A DNA stretch of 64,000 bases from Hyaloperonospora brassicae (lineage: Eukaryota > Oomycota > Peronosporomycetes > Peronosporales > Peronosporaceae), in NCBI GenBank assembly GCA_947650285.1, contig CANTFL010000137.1:186001-250000 (forward strand). Reading direction: 5' to 3'. Under the pieces are notes generated by a model. That model ran no database searches. It was not told the origin of the DNA and was given only the letters and a program-made list of their open reading frames with translations. Shown piece after piece: positions 23,830-39,392 of the stretch (its first letter is position 1; the number at the start of each line of letters is the position of its first letter). The position numbers and the translations under genes are program-made.

Positions 23830-26800
23830 AAGCCCTATCATGTACAACTCGTCCACAGTCCACGTGTCGTGGTAAATTGACACGTTGGCACAACTCACGA
23901 TGTAGTGAAGTAGATCAGCACGTCATATTTTACTTTCGAACACGCACACAAGGAAAATCAATTTTCCTCAATAAATCATATATTCAAGCCCCCTGTCCAC
24001 TTATCATTGCTAGCACAAAAATGAACACAAAATGCACACTATTTCACAATTCTGTAATGGATTTGTCCCGGGCGGAGCGTGTCGGAGGTCGGAGATTTCA
24101 TGGTATGGAGCTTTATGACTCTATTTTGATCAATTCGGTCTGAACATAAACGTTTCGTATTGCATCCATCCAATATATAGCCTCCCGCTAACTTTGCCCC
24201 AGTATAAAGTTTGTTTGTAAGGGTCTCATAAAAAATTTCAGTGATAAAGAGACATGACATCACGAAATTTTACGGGCGAGTAGTTTATTATGTCTAAAGA
24301 TTTTACATATAAACCGAATAGACGCATTCTGTTAGACTGCGGGAAGGCATAAAGGATCGGTACATGATTGATGTGTACCAATTTCAAAGATATAATTCGA
24401 CGACACGCCTTTTTTCACCTTCTGCTTACAATGTCCAATATTAATTAATATACAACATAAACAATTTTATACACTTGCTGCCGAGTATTAATATGTCAGA
24501 AGAATGTCTGACCTTTATCCTAGCGTCGTTAATGCTCGTGCTAGCACTCCTTCGTAATCTGTCAGTACCAGCTTTCTATAGATTCCTATCGCCTGTTATA
24601 TACATCCCGAAGTCGAACTTCGACCAATTTTGGTTCCACTTTGGCTAAGTGCAGACATTTCTCGTGTTATTAGAAGTAAGGTTGCCGTAGCGGCCATTCC
24701 TGGTCGATTAAGGATCATATGTCATGTGTGGTACTGAGTCAGTAAAGTTTATAGTTGCAATCAGCTCTAAGAATTGCGAAGTCAGTTAGCGCAGATATAA
24801 AAATTTAAATTTATAAATTGACTAAATTACTAACGAGGCACCCGACAGAAGGCTGAAATGCTTCTGGCAAGCATTTAATTAAATTGCAATATATTTGTTT
24901 TTCTCTATCTACGATAACACCTATAAAACGTAAATCTGCTATTTGCAGAAGACTGTACAAGCCAGTACTTTGCGATTCTTGCATCGTAGCAAAATACAGT
25001 CTCCGAGGAAAGCGTTTGCGAGCGCTCTACCGTTTTTCGATAATTGAGAACGTTGATCATTATCTTTCCAACATTTACTTGAACTATCAACGATATAAAT
25101 TTTATGCATCGCCTTTTGCACATGAAGAAATGCGATGAGAATTGAGGTTATAAGTTCGCGGTGGCCATCGCCGTTTGTGGTTGTATTAATAAAAATTTAT
25201 TGTAAAATATGTTTACACATGTTTAAAACTAGCTTCTTTTACCAATTATGTTTGCGAATCTAGCGCTCATGTATTCGACCGAATGTTTACGTAATCATCC
25301 CCAAGCAAATGATCTTGAGATAGTAAACCATGGCTGGATAAAGATAGTAGGACGTGAAACTGGGAGACTTGCATGAAACCGTACTGGCGTTCAATCTCGG
25401 CGATACCAATCACATGTCATTTGTCGCCATGGCAGTACTTGTAAACCTGCGTCTTTAGCTTTTATCTGATATATGCAACTCAAGGATTTTCAACGAGGTT
25501 CGTGCAAATAATATTCGACCAGGAATTATATCGTTAAAGTGCTGAGCGAATTGATCCAAAAATATTGCCAGATTAAACGAGCGATCTTGCTTTCTGCATA
25601 GCTCGATAGTACATTTCGGTAAATCATCTTCCAGTGATCATAACTGTCTTCGATGTTGATAATTAAACGACTAATGCATACCCACACTTCCTAAATTATA
25701 ATTGTCGTACTTGCTACGCTTCATATGCACATTAAGCACCGTGTTGCATACAAATGTACATATTCATTACTTGCCCAGTGTCATGGGGCATATGCTTCGA
25801 CATATCCCACCAATACAACTTGCGAAGAGCTTCTATTTCGGGATATAATATATTGTGTAATTCAACGATTATTTTCTTTCTAATAATCTAGTGATATTTA
25901 AGAATGGGTGTGACATTACTTTTTTCAATCGTCTTAATTTTGGCTAGTTTCCGAATTCTCGACAAAATATTAAATTTTTTATATAACTCTTAATGAGTAC
26001 TGATTCTCTCCTCATCTGACTGTCCATTATTCAAGATGCAACATTAAAATAGGCGAAGTTGATTTTGTACTTGATCGTGTTAGAATTAATATTGGTCGAT
26101 TTATAAAATCTTTACAGAGTACGGTATTTCTTGCGAGTATGTCATACAACCTACGCATATCTTTTCCGACCGCCTTGTACAATGATGTCAAAAATATATG
26201 GTGTTGGCTTCTAAAAAATAAATTTACTTGCGGTCTCGTACCTTGCTATAAATTAGGATTTGCGTCCAATATGACTAAAAAGGAATGATCAATAAGACAA
26301 ATTATATTTGGCAGAAGTGTAAGGACAATGTTCTGTTATGATTTAATGCTTCATAAAACGTTAAGCGTCTTGACCTCAGCGCTAAATATAAGTCTTCTTG
26401 TCTCAATACTGATGAATTTATGTCTACGAAATGTAAAACAATTCAGAACTGAAAATAATATCGAAACAGATGTACATAGGTCAATTGTGATTTTTTTACT
26501 TCGTTGACATTCAAAGATCGACTCTTTGTAAATTGTGTACAATATCGGCGCTTTATTAAAAATAGTTACTGGATGAATCGCAATCACTCGTTTTCAATCA
26601 TAGGTTAATTCCAGATGAATACCGTGAAGTTAGGACTCGCTGATAAGCCTTTACATATCTTAGCATGATCGCTGCTTCTTACACGTACTGTTTGTTGTGC
26701 AATGACGACGATATCCGCAACACATACGCATGCACAGACTTTATTTGAATCGCGATGGAACCGATTAATTTCCCATACGTGAATATAATAATATCTACGT

Positions 26801-29800
26801 GGCACTATACAACCATTGTCTCATGATACCAGTGGAGGTCTGTAGCGACTTTTGAACCACTTATTGGCCTTGCGTGGTAAATTCTAGGTATTATGTATCA
26901 ATATTCGCAATGGTCTGGATCCAACCGCAGTCTATTCTGAAAACCTATCAAATTTAATGGTGTTTGTATGATTCAACGTCTGTTGTTTGTAGCAAACTTG
27001 AACTAGCAAACCCCAACTGGTGCGCTACATTGGAATTACAGCTAGAAAGAACAGAACGGTCTCCATTTAAAACCATGATTTCAATCTTATGTATTTCTAT
27101 GCCTAGCAAAGCGGTCGCTCTGTAAGCATATATTTATTACTCTTACCACAGCTTTAGAATCGTTGAAAAGCGTCGTAAATAAGTATAAAATATCTCTTTG
27201 TCGAGCTGCTATCCATGTGTGAGGATAAATATTCTTATAAGTAATCTAATTTGTATAAGCTCTGCATAGATTTAGAATAGCAAGTGACTATAACCTCATA
27301 GATCGCGTTGGGTTTTCATGTTGTCATGAAGTTATTGATGATGTCTTTTTGTGATATCCTACTTGTCCGCTCGTATGTCGTTGGAAAATATGCATAATTG
27401 CGACCAACCAATAATTGTTTAATCACACCACATTGTAGTGATTGAAGCGTTGAAATTATACCTTGACAAAATAAATATTAGTTGTAATGTTAGAGGCTTG
27501 CAATTGCCTATGTTAACGAAGGGCAAGTTGATGTCGCGCAAGACCGTTTTGCTTTTATATAAAATTGTATACAGTTTCGTCTACATTGGAGTAAGTACAA
27601 CCAATCAAGAGAGTGGTGATGCAATATTCTCATCCTATGTAAGCAGTATGGGCAAAATACAATTTTTTCAACAAAGGTAGCAATTTCGAATTAAGTTTGA
27701 ATTGAGGTTCCTTTTATACTCGTATAATAACTTGAGACATCTAGTATTTACAAAAGAAAAATATATTTCACGTATAAATATTAATCAAATGTTATGAGTT
27801 TTCGTTACCGGAGGCTTGACGGTGTTTTTTTCGATGCGGTCAATATCCATTTCCCCTTCTCATTCTGATATTGACGATTTAGTTTAACGTTGCTTTTGAA
27901 TTAAATGGTTGACGAGTACTTCAAAATTAATATGACATTTAATAGAATTTAATGAGTTGTATATTTGGGGAGCAAACCTTCTTATCGTATAACTCTTTAT
28001 TTCGTATGTGTCGAGTAGTCCATCGTTTATGTGAATGTATGATCAAGAGATCACATCACTTTTGCAATAATCAATTATACTGGTCTTTGTCTACATAATA
28101 CCTGGTATGTATACATTACCATAGATAAGTCGAATACAAGCTCGCTGAATAATGTCGCACAATGTGTACAATAAATATGGGTAAAGACGTCTGAATAAAT
28201 CATGTGATATGTATTCAGGTACGCGATCGACTTGATAAATCCTTCGCGCGTGTATCTGTCGTTTGAATGGAATCTTAAAAAGGACTTTATTAAGGTCGTT
28301 TCATCAATATGATGGTTATTCAGATGTAGTTGCACATAATTATTTTTTGTAAAGCCTGATTGTAGGTAATATTTAATTAAAGATATTAAAGATGCGAAAA
28401 ATAAATATAGGTAAAATGTTCCGACTGGTACCTAATATTGATTTGTTTGGTTGTAATCTAAAATGGGAATACTAGGCGATAAAGATCATCTGGTTACGTA
28501 TACGTTTGACTCTATAGATTTCTTTTTTTATTCGACTGTTAAATTTATATGTTTCGAGACTTTTAAATAGCTAGTATTACAAGCTCAAGTAAAATTTTAA
28601 ATATGATTACAAATGACACTTTATATAATGTGGTACAAATTTCACCATAATAGCAAACCTTGATGATTAATTTAGTATAATGTGTGTGTGCGACCATTTT
28701 GGGCGAGGCCACTATCATTACTTTGCAAAAAATATCGTTAAGTCGCAGCTGCGACCTAAATTTGCATGGTTGAGTAGATCGAAGAATTGATAGTTTTTAT
28801 TTGCAATATTGATCAATCTATTTGAATCTAAATTTAATTAGTACGACATATAATAAATTCTAATAGTGATTTATAATGCAGTACCAATAAGTTACCCGTA
28901 CGTATCAAGCATCGATACAACTAAAATATTTCATCTCTCACACAGAACGAACAAAACTTTATATGTTTTTTTAAAGCCGAGAGTACGCGCAACAAGTTCA
29001 GATAATAGGTCAAAAATAATGTGGAAAGCAGTAATAGAAAAAGTGCTAAAAAAGTAGTCTTTAAACATTTTTGAGATGATACAAGACTTACGTGATATAA
29101 ATATTTCTCGAAGGTTAAAAAGTAATTTTGATTTTAAAACTTGGCGGCCTCATCGACTTATGATGAATAGTGGCAGTTGTAAATCTTGAGCATTCCAGTG
29201 AGTAGTATTGTATCCCATGAATTAAATTTAATAGAATATATTACATGATCTAAGGTAAAATATTTTTATATATAAAAACAATATAGCATAATTATCCTTT
29301 CATATATTAAAATCTGAACTCCATTAGAATCATCAGCACTTTAAATATTGACTCTCATAAATATATTTAATGATTTAAATACTAATTTACGAGTCTTACT
29401 CGTACCTTTTGTTGTGCGTGATAATAATATCAATGAAGAAATACTTAAATAGCCCTTTAGAATACCCAATCGGCAACGGACGAATATAGAGTTTTTTATA
29501 AAGTGATTGGACCATCTAGACTAAACGGCTAAACCTACGAATACATATTCGACCAATAGTCGCTGTCGCACCTGTGCAAGAAGTAGAAGAAGTATAAGTA
29601 GATTGTATATTGTGCAAACTAATTTAATTCTTTACATTAATTAATGCATCCATAGACAGAACGACTTTATGTACCATGTGAAGTTGCACACATCATCCAT
29701 TTATTCCTGTCCAATGTATTTACCTGTCACATGGCCTCTTTCTCTCTCTATCCCATTTGCAACCTGTTACCTTGCGTCCGTCTCTCCCTACGCCATATGT

Positions 29801-32800
29801 AACGTTTAAAGTTTCAGTCTTACTGGTGAATGCGGAAAATGTGTCATCCAATTTTGTACTTTTTCTAACTGTTTCAAAGACCGGTGAGAAGAAGTTTTTT
29901 GCACATGTGTCGTATTTGAAGCTGGATCTATTCTACCTCTTGAGCTGCAATATACCACAGTCTAATGACCATTCTACCGGCAATCCAAGGAGTCCAAAAC
30001 AGCCCCGATTATTTTACAAACGCTTTATAGTTGTCGTAAAAAGGTGCTTGTAGCGTATAAAACAACACAAGTCGGAAGGAAAAAAAACTTAATAGTCGTA
30101 GGCGAAGTTTTTCTATTCCAAGCTGTTACCATCGTTTTTTACAGTTAGGAAAGCAACATATAACGTTTTACAGTGTCAGGTTATAAATATATTATTGATT
30201 TGTGTTTTAGCAAAGAAAGAGATCTAGGTGGAAGATTCTGTGTAAGGTGTTCAAGAAGTTATTCAAGAGGGTGAATCTCGTTAGATCCGTATATCTACGG
30301 GTAGCTGGGCATATATTCTCTATCAAACATCGGTTGTTCTTCACGATGTTTTAGATAGCAGGAATTTGATACCTGACCTGAAGGTGACACCATTCCTTCG
30401 TTGGCCTTTTCTAATATTAAATGATCGTTTAATCGCCTTGACATCTTGTTTGAATAAAATGTCAATAAGATGGTCGCCTCGGGTTTTATGCATCGCGCAT
30501 GTATCTGCAGTCAAAAACAAAAGAGAAATGTCAACAAATTGAAATCTATTATGTCGTTTGATTTTTACCCTCATTAATATAAGGTTAAAAAGTAATATTA
30601 TACTAGTTTATTTTTAGGCACCAGTATCCAAATGATTTGGACTATATCTTGGTGTTGACAAACAGGAATAAAAATTATAAATTGGTTCAAGAGGCGTTTT
30701 ATATGGACGCAACCACAGTGATCACGGCCTTGAAGAAGCTAAAAAGATGTTTTAATGCTCGTTCTTCGATGTCTTTTCTACTTTTTTGTATGTATTCCTC
30801 CTCTGTCTTTCACACCTCTTAATTAGCGAATAGGAAATTTTGGCATGAGTAGAAAAGTCACCTATATAAATTACATGGTAGCTTATTTGTCGATGGTACA
30901 TACCTCGAAGACTTACTTGAAATATAGCAACTAAGAGAATATCATCCTATTTAATCGATGCTTATCGTTGTTTAGACTATCGCGAAATATTTCTCATTGT
31001 GTCCCACTTTACCAAAAGGGATATAATTCGTTGGTGTTTTCTAGTTGTCTGATCACGACATCGTATTTTTTGTAAGTTTAGCTCTTTTTTAAAAACTTAA
31101 ATATATGTTACCTCATCAAGCTTTCAAACGGCATACTTTATATTACCCACAGCTTGATACATTCAGTTTTTGCATATTACTATTGCCATCGACCCTTAAA
31201 TTCTAAATAAATCCTAATAACTTAATAAATGCTTATTATCATTTCTTTCTCATTAACGTGCATCTTAATAAACTAAAGTTGTCATAATTGATCACGTTAA
31301 ATGAAAATCATGCTTTGAAGCCATGTTAGCCATTAATAACTATTCTTGTATATTATTTTAATTTTAAAAATTCTGAACCGGTCAGTAAGAACCACAAACA
31401 AATTCCGGTGTACCACTAATATTTTCCATTTTCTGATGTAGCTTTGTAACGATAAATTTCTTCTTTTGCGGCATTTCGGATATTATACATATCAATTAAT
31501 GTCGTTATCTATATTATTCTGTCATTGTATCGTTATTTGATTCTACAATATCATTTATATTAAACGATCGAGTTAGTGGATCCATACAATACGGCTTACA
31601 TGAGAAATCGATCGACTTCAGTTTATATCACTTTTTCGACACTGCAAGACTTCCGCATAAACTTGTTAATCGACTTTTGAGCGTCTTTACGCATTGACGG
31701 ATCTAATAAGTCGACCATATAATTTCACAGTGGACCGATTTCTTACATATATTCTATTTTGCTCGATAGATACTATAAAAAATATTGTTTTTTGTTATGT
31801 ATTAGCTCTTATATCAAAATTTGATTACCATGAGAGCGCCACAGCTGTGCAATCGATCGCGTTTGTAAATAATATAAATGCTATTTTCTCTTGAACGAAG
31901 ATCTCGGATTCTAGTATATACCAGGCAGATTGGCGATTCTCTACATTACTACCAATGACTGGGCACTCGGCATCCTCGTATAAATTTTTCTCATTCATAT
32001 GATTGACATAGCATCTACGTGTTATTGTAGGATAACCAACAAAATTTTAGTCGTAATGTTATTAAACTGCTCAACTCATCGACATGATCACTATTCTTCT
32101 AATTCTCGTGTCAAACGTCGTACAAAATAATTCTAAAAGAATCCGCATTGCACAGCTCAGAGCACATTCACTTTTATCTCAAAGCCTAATTCTATCGACT
32201 TGAATGGACTTAATTCTCCAGTATTGCGAAATCGAGTGTTTAACAGTAATCTAACGTGAGAAAGATAAGGCATTGTCTTATCCGGTTTTTTGTTGACAAA
32301 CGTGGTCCAGATACGCCAACCGAAACACATAATTTAAAATTCAACATCTATCAATATTATTATTTTTGCATGAAGATAGTTGCCCGTCTACAAATTGATC
32401 AGCTACATTCTATCTGGTAGATCTTAACACTTTAAATGTAATTGATTCTCCCTAACCACGGTGTTTTGCCCTTAGCATAGAAAACCTTTTTAAGGTAGTA
32501 ATTAAAAAAATAATCGTTTAAATGGCAAGGCATCCATACCGTTTAATACTTTAAGAGCATTTGAGCAAATTTCGGCATCATTGCATTTAAATTCGGTACA
32601 GTATCGTAAGCGACTCAAGGGGCAACAATTTCAGAACTATTTTTAGCCATATTCGCCATTTAATTACAATGATACTCTTATTAATACCCATGATCTGTAA
32701 TAAAAATCTTTGAATGTTTTATATCGTATATACGGATCAATGAAAGGTGGCCCCCATTACGTTTCCAGTAAAGTGTATATCCGTTGATCTTTTCAAAGAC

Positions 32801-35800
32801 AAGAGTTCACCAAAATCTACATATCTGGTCTACAGGTTTTTAATAACGCTTTATGAATAGGATTGTTGGATGATTAGGCTAACAAGAGATCCAAAAAAGA
32901 TGTAATGCATGCTTTATCTGCTTAACGTTGCCGATCGATTTCGCGTCCCTATCAGAGATGATCGTCATGCGTGATTTTAACACGTTGTAACGTGAGTAAG
33001 CCAAGGTCATTCTTCTTTCTTCAATTACTGACTTACTTGTATCAATATTCTTAACCTATGTTTAATTTTTTAGTAATGGTAACCTAGATCATCTGCTTAA
33101 ACATCGTCTAAACGGAGCTACTCGGATACAGAAACAAAATAATCTAGCAAACCGCTACAAAATGTATTCGGCAAAGGCGTATGCGCTATCATGATAGTGT
33201 ACTGACGCCCGAGATATTACCCCGTCCGTTTTCTTCTAAAAAATGATTCTTATATAAAGTAAAAGCTGATAGTCCGATCGGCTACACGACTTATACCAGT
33301 ACCTGATCGGCTTTCGTAGTTTAACATTAAATTGCAATAGTATACAACGCGATAACACTTTGTCACTGTTTGTACAATTTAGCTACATCCTTCGTTCTCG
33401 AGATGGAATATATAGGCACATCTGGCAGTCGTACTACTTTGCAAATATAGACACAAATTCATCGACCACGACATGGTCATGTCACATCTCGTGATGTATG
33501 CTTTCTACCATCTTAATTAATAATGAAAATGTCTCACGGGAGTGAGATACTACTTAAGCTATTTGTAATTTTCGTTGTTCCTCTCCTCTTTTGTCCCCCC
33601 TATTCGAATTACTTTTTCATATATATTTCTTCTAGTTTCTTCGCAATGCTATCAACACGTGGTGATGTTTTATTAGTATTATCTAAATAAATCGAGATAC
33701 TTATCCGTATGACGTGATCAACATGAAAATTGAATTCGCTGGTAATACTTATTAGCAGAAAAGGTCGTGCTGGTTCCGGTGGTCGTGGGGTAGAAGCGAT
33801 CGTGTATCCACTTTTAAATCCCCACAGGCACTCTATGCGGAATATTTATAAATGTTATCTTCTACTATCGTGCCAAGACTTAGAACCATGTTCATCGACA
33901 AAAATTTCGTCGACATGTCAGCATATAAATCTGCTCGGCTATCTTTGGCTTGGTTTGCAAACAAATTATTTTCCGTGCTAGCCAAATTTTATACAATAAG
34001 AAGTACAAGTTGAGCTAAAGTATATTTCATTCTTACATGATTGCATACTTAGTAATAAAAGTACAATAAGAACTATTCCAACAGAATCAACATATTATTA
34101 TATACTATTTTTAAATTGTGCAAAGTATACAATTATAACGCACACCATTGTTTAGACTTTAAATCAAGACAGCAAATTGCAAGCACATATTTTTCTTACT
34201 ACACACAAAATATTTTTTATAAGGTCTTGAAAAATTTTGCATGGTAAGATTGCCTATTGCTCTTCCAATTTATTAATATCATCTTTCATGCAGGATTTCT
34301 AATATTCCACGCGGCGCGCCGGCACGATGTTGATCTCGATCTTATCATGTTGTCTTCAATACTTGTCAAGCCAGATATATGTAGTTTTAAACGCTATTGT
34401 CTGAAACTCAAGTTACATAAGTTTACAGATGGATCGATCATGTTTTTACAAAATTATTGATAAACATTTTTTCAGTGATTTCAATATGCATTATACAAAC
34501 ATCATAATCGATGTAGATTCAGACACGACGAGTGTATTTCCTTTTCTAAAAACGTATTTTAATTGAAGCATCTTAGTATGCAAGATCTAAATCTTCCTCG
34601 GTCAGGTAAAGCTGAATGACCACTCTCTAACGCATTTTATCACGTTCGTTAGTCATTGTAGTCTGCAAGAACGTATATTCTTTTTTTCGAATGCGAACTT
34701 CCACAAATCGACAATGGTCCGTACCAAATCGTTTTAGCAAACCGAATAAATATTTGAACGTCAATTAAAATTGATGATTTTCAAGACATTGTAAGCTAGT
34801 ATAGTTGCTATTATCTACAGTAATCTGTGAATATTGTTTTGAAATGTGATGAATTTCGTGTCCAGACCAACTTACCGACTGAATCACCGCCAACTGGTTA
34901 TGGCCTCATATGCAAAAGTATGTGTAAAGCTTATAAATTTGGCCATTTGTTTTACAATGTTTTTTTGCGCAGAACTTAGTTTTTTGTATCTTTTATTTCT
35001 ATAATTTGCAAATGTACATAATACATACGGTTAGGTCTTTACGAATAAATTACATTTCTGAAGCCTTCTTTAACTATTTTATGGAACCTGCCCAGCTATG
35101 CACTTTAAAATTTCGGTAATGTGTGACCTTGGAGTCATTTGGAAAAATTGTAATGCCATTATGTCAAATGTAATTGTTGGTCTTACTAGGCTTATATCGT
35201 ACAGATATATAATGACTTGCATCTATTAGATGTATGGATGTCGACCGATTGTTGATCGGTATATTATATTTGTTGACGCGACGTTACACCAGCTGTCATC
35301 TATCTAATTAATGTCTTACTTTGAATTCTACGCGCATATATCAGGCTTTATTGTAGTGAAGCACGCCAGCTACAAGCAAGTTGCGTACATATACCAAGAA
35401 CCCATTGCAAGATTGGAAACGTAAAGTATGCTTAAAGTTACGACACAGACTTAAATCTGAGTCTCAAATTATTATTAAATCGTATTAAATATCTGCGTCC
35501 GTAAGCGAATAAAGCGTTCGGCCATGTATGCGCTCATTCGCAGAATTGCCACCCACCCCACTTGAAATGTTTTCGCGACATTTTCTGCTAAGGTTTATGT
35601 AATAACCTTACAATTGATACCATTATGTATGTATCCGGGTTTCTAAATACTGGATGATCAAAAAAACTCATGTCGACCACACTTGTGGATGCTTCTGCAA
35701 ATAAGTTAATTTAAGATTGTTAGCACAAGTGATCTTAGCATAAGTCATCTGCTGATTGTTGACACCTTAATATAGCTGCATCACTGTATGTCAACAACTA

Positions 35801-38530
35801 ACTTAATTACAATTTGTTCGATAAAAACATCTAAAATGTGCAAGCCCTAGTAATTTTTGTTGACATAGATCGGATGACAAATATTTGAAGGTACATGACG
35901 GCCTAAGGAATATAAGTCGTTCATAATCGACCCTTTCACCTTATCTTAACATATTGTTGACACGCCATTTGGATTATTTGCGGTTTTTCTTAAGCCACCC
36001 GTGTCCTCCGTGGTCACTCAAACCACAAAATTTTGTTCATTGGCAAGAATCACATGTATTGAGAAGCGCTCGGTTCGCAGCCAATTTTTTTCTCCAAATG
36101 CCGATCGCGCATTTACTTACCATCTCGCACTGCTCCATGTAAACTTTCGTATCTTCATATGTTTCATAATATTCATGGATCATATTGTTTGAGAATAAAC
36201 GTAAAATTCTTAACAAATTATTTAATTAACTGACGAACCTTTTTAATATGTATACATGCCGAATCTACCGCCATATTTCGTATACAACAAGTCAGCTACG
36301 TAATTGTAATTTTCGCGAGGCAACAATCGCTACAAATAGTAAGCTTTAAAATAAACTTAAATTGATGCTATATCGATTCCAATTTATATCATGTGGTTAT
36401 CTCCTCGAGATCAGAAATTTCGACCCGTGACCGATTTAACCAAAGTAAGTTCCTTGTAAACTTACATGTTTAGGCATCCATTACGCTTTGCACAATTTGC
36501 TCTCTTTGATACAATCGAAACGACGTTCGGCGGTAAACCAAACAGTTATCATCATACGATTATTTCCAATATGATAGTTTAAAAAATTTTCAGTGCCTAA
36601 TACATAGGAATTGGAGTAAAAACTGGACAGTTATAATATATTGGAGATAGGGACGCGTATGGTGGAATACATTGGTTGTAATATATAGACTTAAGCGAAT
36701 TAAATATGTAGCCTCATAGTTTAATTCACTATATTTATTCAATTTCGTAGATACTGACACTTTATAACGTCAGGATCTATATTCAATTAAGTTTCAAAAA
36801 CAAATTGTGAACGACATATGTTCTTGACTCAAAATGTGAAAAATTAACGTATAATCGACTGCTTAAATTAATTCTGACACCAGTACTGAAGTATTCGACA
36901 CGGGTAATCATCATGTGGTCCTTCGACTCAATCTTGAGCGATAAATGTATATTATGATGATAATATAGAAAAAGTGAATGTCAGTTTCGGAAGTAACAAA
37001 CTAAGTGCAAAGGACATATCAAAATGTCCGCCATTAAGTTTTGGTGGTCAAGGTACAATATCTCACGTGTCCCGATCTAACTTAACAAGCGTCTAATATC
37101 TCCGAGTACGACAATTCGGCTCTCCAACAGACAAAAGTACAAAATTTATATACGTTCAGACTAACATCTATAATGTAATCCTATGTCAAGAGAGAATTGA
37201 CGAGCAACATTGAGCTGCGATTTGACGCGGGTACAGGTGATAAACGAACAATATCGACGAATCCGATGTCGACAGCCCTTATAGTCGCAAGATTGATGAT
37301 CGACTAAAGATGCGGCAAAAAAAGAATAAATAGGTCGTGTTTGGGATCAAGCGACGCAAGACAATCAATCCCATTAAAAAACCCGATCTACAGTGACATT
37401 TCAAATCGCAAAGTCGACGTCAAATATATATGATTGCAGACGACCATATCATGTTCTCTAAATCGAGACAAGGTCAAGATAAATAAAATGTGTGCGAAAG
37501 GAAAAGGAGGGTCTATACACAGGTCTATCTTACTGTAAAAGTTCTAACTATTACCATGCAGCAATTTCCCTATGTAATCCCTTATCCAAATCAAGATTGA
37601 TGTATCCGAAGGTCGTTATAGAATCCTTGAGAATCACAATAGATGTTTTACATTAATAATAAGGTTTAATTTAGCACCGGTATTTGTGTGCCCACCTTCA
37701 TATTTGATTAGCCTAGGCAGCGCAAAGGTCGGTATCACATCAAACAATTTTTGACAACAACTCTTCCACATCTCATGTGTTCAGTAAAAGTATTTTCCGG
37801 ATAAAGATCTGTCAAGCAATTTACATATGATCCCATTCAGATATATTCTGTGAGGAAATAAACAACACGTCGAGTTATATTTTCTTCCTCGATTGTGTCA
37901 CTTTGATAAGGTACAATTCGGCTAAAGCTCGATCTATAAATTTTGTTTGACAAACCTAACGACCATTATGCTTTATCGTTTCCACCACTGCTATAATTTA
38001 ACTGTAAAAAAGACATTATGTTCATGCAACGATCTTTAGTTAGCTAAACATGTGTGAGAAATAAAATGCCCATATTAATGAAGATATCGCACATATGTTG
38101 TAATATCTGCTTGCGATTGTCTCATATATTAATCTTTTATATCATAATTTACAGCAACTATATCCGATGATAACCTTGACAATCAAATATCAAATTCGGT
38201 ATCAGGATAGTCAATTAGCATTTCAAATGCCTAAAAATATATGAATAGTGTATTCTACGCAATGGCGATCAACCTGATTCAGAGGTAGCCTCGAAATAAG
38301 GAATTAAATGCTTTATTTTCCATCAATTAAGGTCTTTTGTAAAATTTATATTATTTACAAGATTCGTCGGTTTACTTGTAATTTATATATGAATCTTGTG
38401 ATGTCCACTAAATGAAAAATATAGTTGTAAAAATACTTTAAATCAGCGTTTTGTAATAGTTGTTTAGGTCTTTATAATGGTAAATCTTTTTTCGGTCGAC
38501 CAACTATTAAAAAGATTTGAAATAAAGATA
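23830..38530. other. 14.7-kb gene-free AT-rich desert
   Basis: No open frame exceeds about 98 codons and none resembles a protein family. The sequence is AT-rich and looks like long-decayed DNA. Small blips are a GC-rich palindromic spot GGCGCGCC near 34312 and short runs of A or T. I looked for inverted-repeat ends, tRNA boxes and blocks of raised GC and found none I could support. Confidence 0.5.
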
Positions 38531-38603
38531 ATCAAAGTAGGGAATTGCTAAATATACATCCCTTTTCCTCAGATTCACACCCTTCCTTTTAAATCTTATA
38601 TAT

Positions 38604-38894
38604 AAGGTCGAGACCAAGACGAGTACTGACTCATTTGAGCTTGCCGAAGTCGCTGCAATTGGCGAGACGGCTGTCTTTGCCGATGCGTCTGACGTTGCAA
38701 GAGAGGCTGAAGCTGTGACGCTTACGGCGCAAACGGAAGCCGTTGCCGAGTCTATGACGGTTGTAGAGAAGGAGAAGACGAACGTTGGCGCTACATTGGA
38801 GGGCGCTGTCGAGGTCCAGGAGGCCAATGTCGATCAAGTGGATACCGATGACAAACCCGCATCTAATTCCATCACGGAGACGAAGATCAGCTAA
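38604..38894 (+). pseudogene. Captured 3' gene fragment, Ala/Glu/Thr/Val-rich
   Basis: Directly inside the left inverted repeat a plus frame runs 96 codons to TAA 38892-38894 without a break. Its composition is strongly coding-like: many GCx, GAx and GTx codons, an acidic C-terminus containing DTDDKP and a final ITETKIS. There is no start codon at the left end, so only the 3' part of a gene is present. The protein looks low in complexity and possibly unstructured; I recognise no family. It starts where the inverted repeat stops, as expected if the element picked up the fragment. The antisense strand is also open here, but its Ser/Ala-rich reading is a mirror of this frame. Confidence 0.5.
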
Positions 38895-39392
38895 GCTTTG
38901 AGTGGAGGAAACGGCTACATTTCCACATAAATGTGCCGTCTCCAGCTAAGTATAAACGCCGCTGACCATCCCACGCAGGACCAAAGTGTACATTTTTCTC
39001 ACGATGTAAGTTTCAGCCGCGTTCTGGTGAGGCAAAGACCACTGCCACCACAACTTGGATACGGAAGTAGGAACTGTCGTTCATGTATACAGTAGATCAA
39101 TACCATCGTAACCGATATGCTTTTTAATACGAGGTGAAGTACTATACGTTGTCGCCATCTCAAACTTTTCTTTGATCTGCACGGTCAGCTTTGTGCCCTT
39201 GTCTCTGTATGATCGATCAACACTGGGCACTTCGTGACTTGGAACATAACCTCGTCTTGCGTAAACGCCACGATACAAAGATTCATTCGAGGACAGTTAA
39301 TCACAAGTGCATTCCTCGCTGCCTCTCTATTGTCCGTGCTACCCGTATGTTCCTCATGAGACGTTCATTTCGGCGGCACAAGTACAGCAAGT

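Noticed and set aside
28075..28335. 86-codon minus-strand frame
   Set aside because: No coding composition or family; such frames are expected in several kilobases of random AT-rich sequence.
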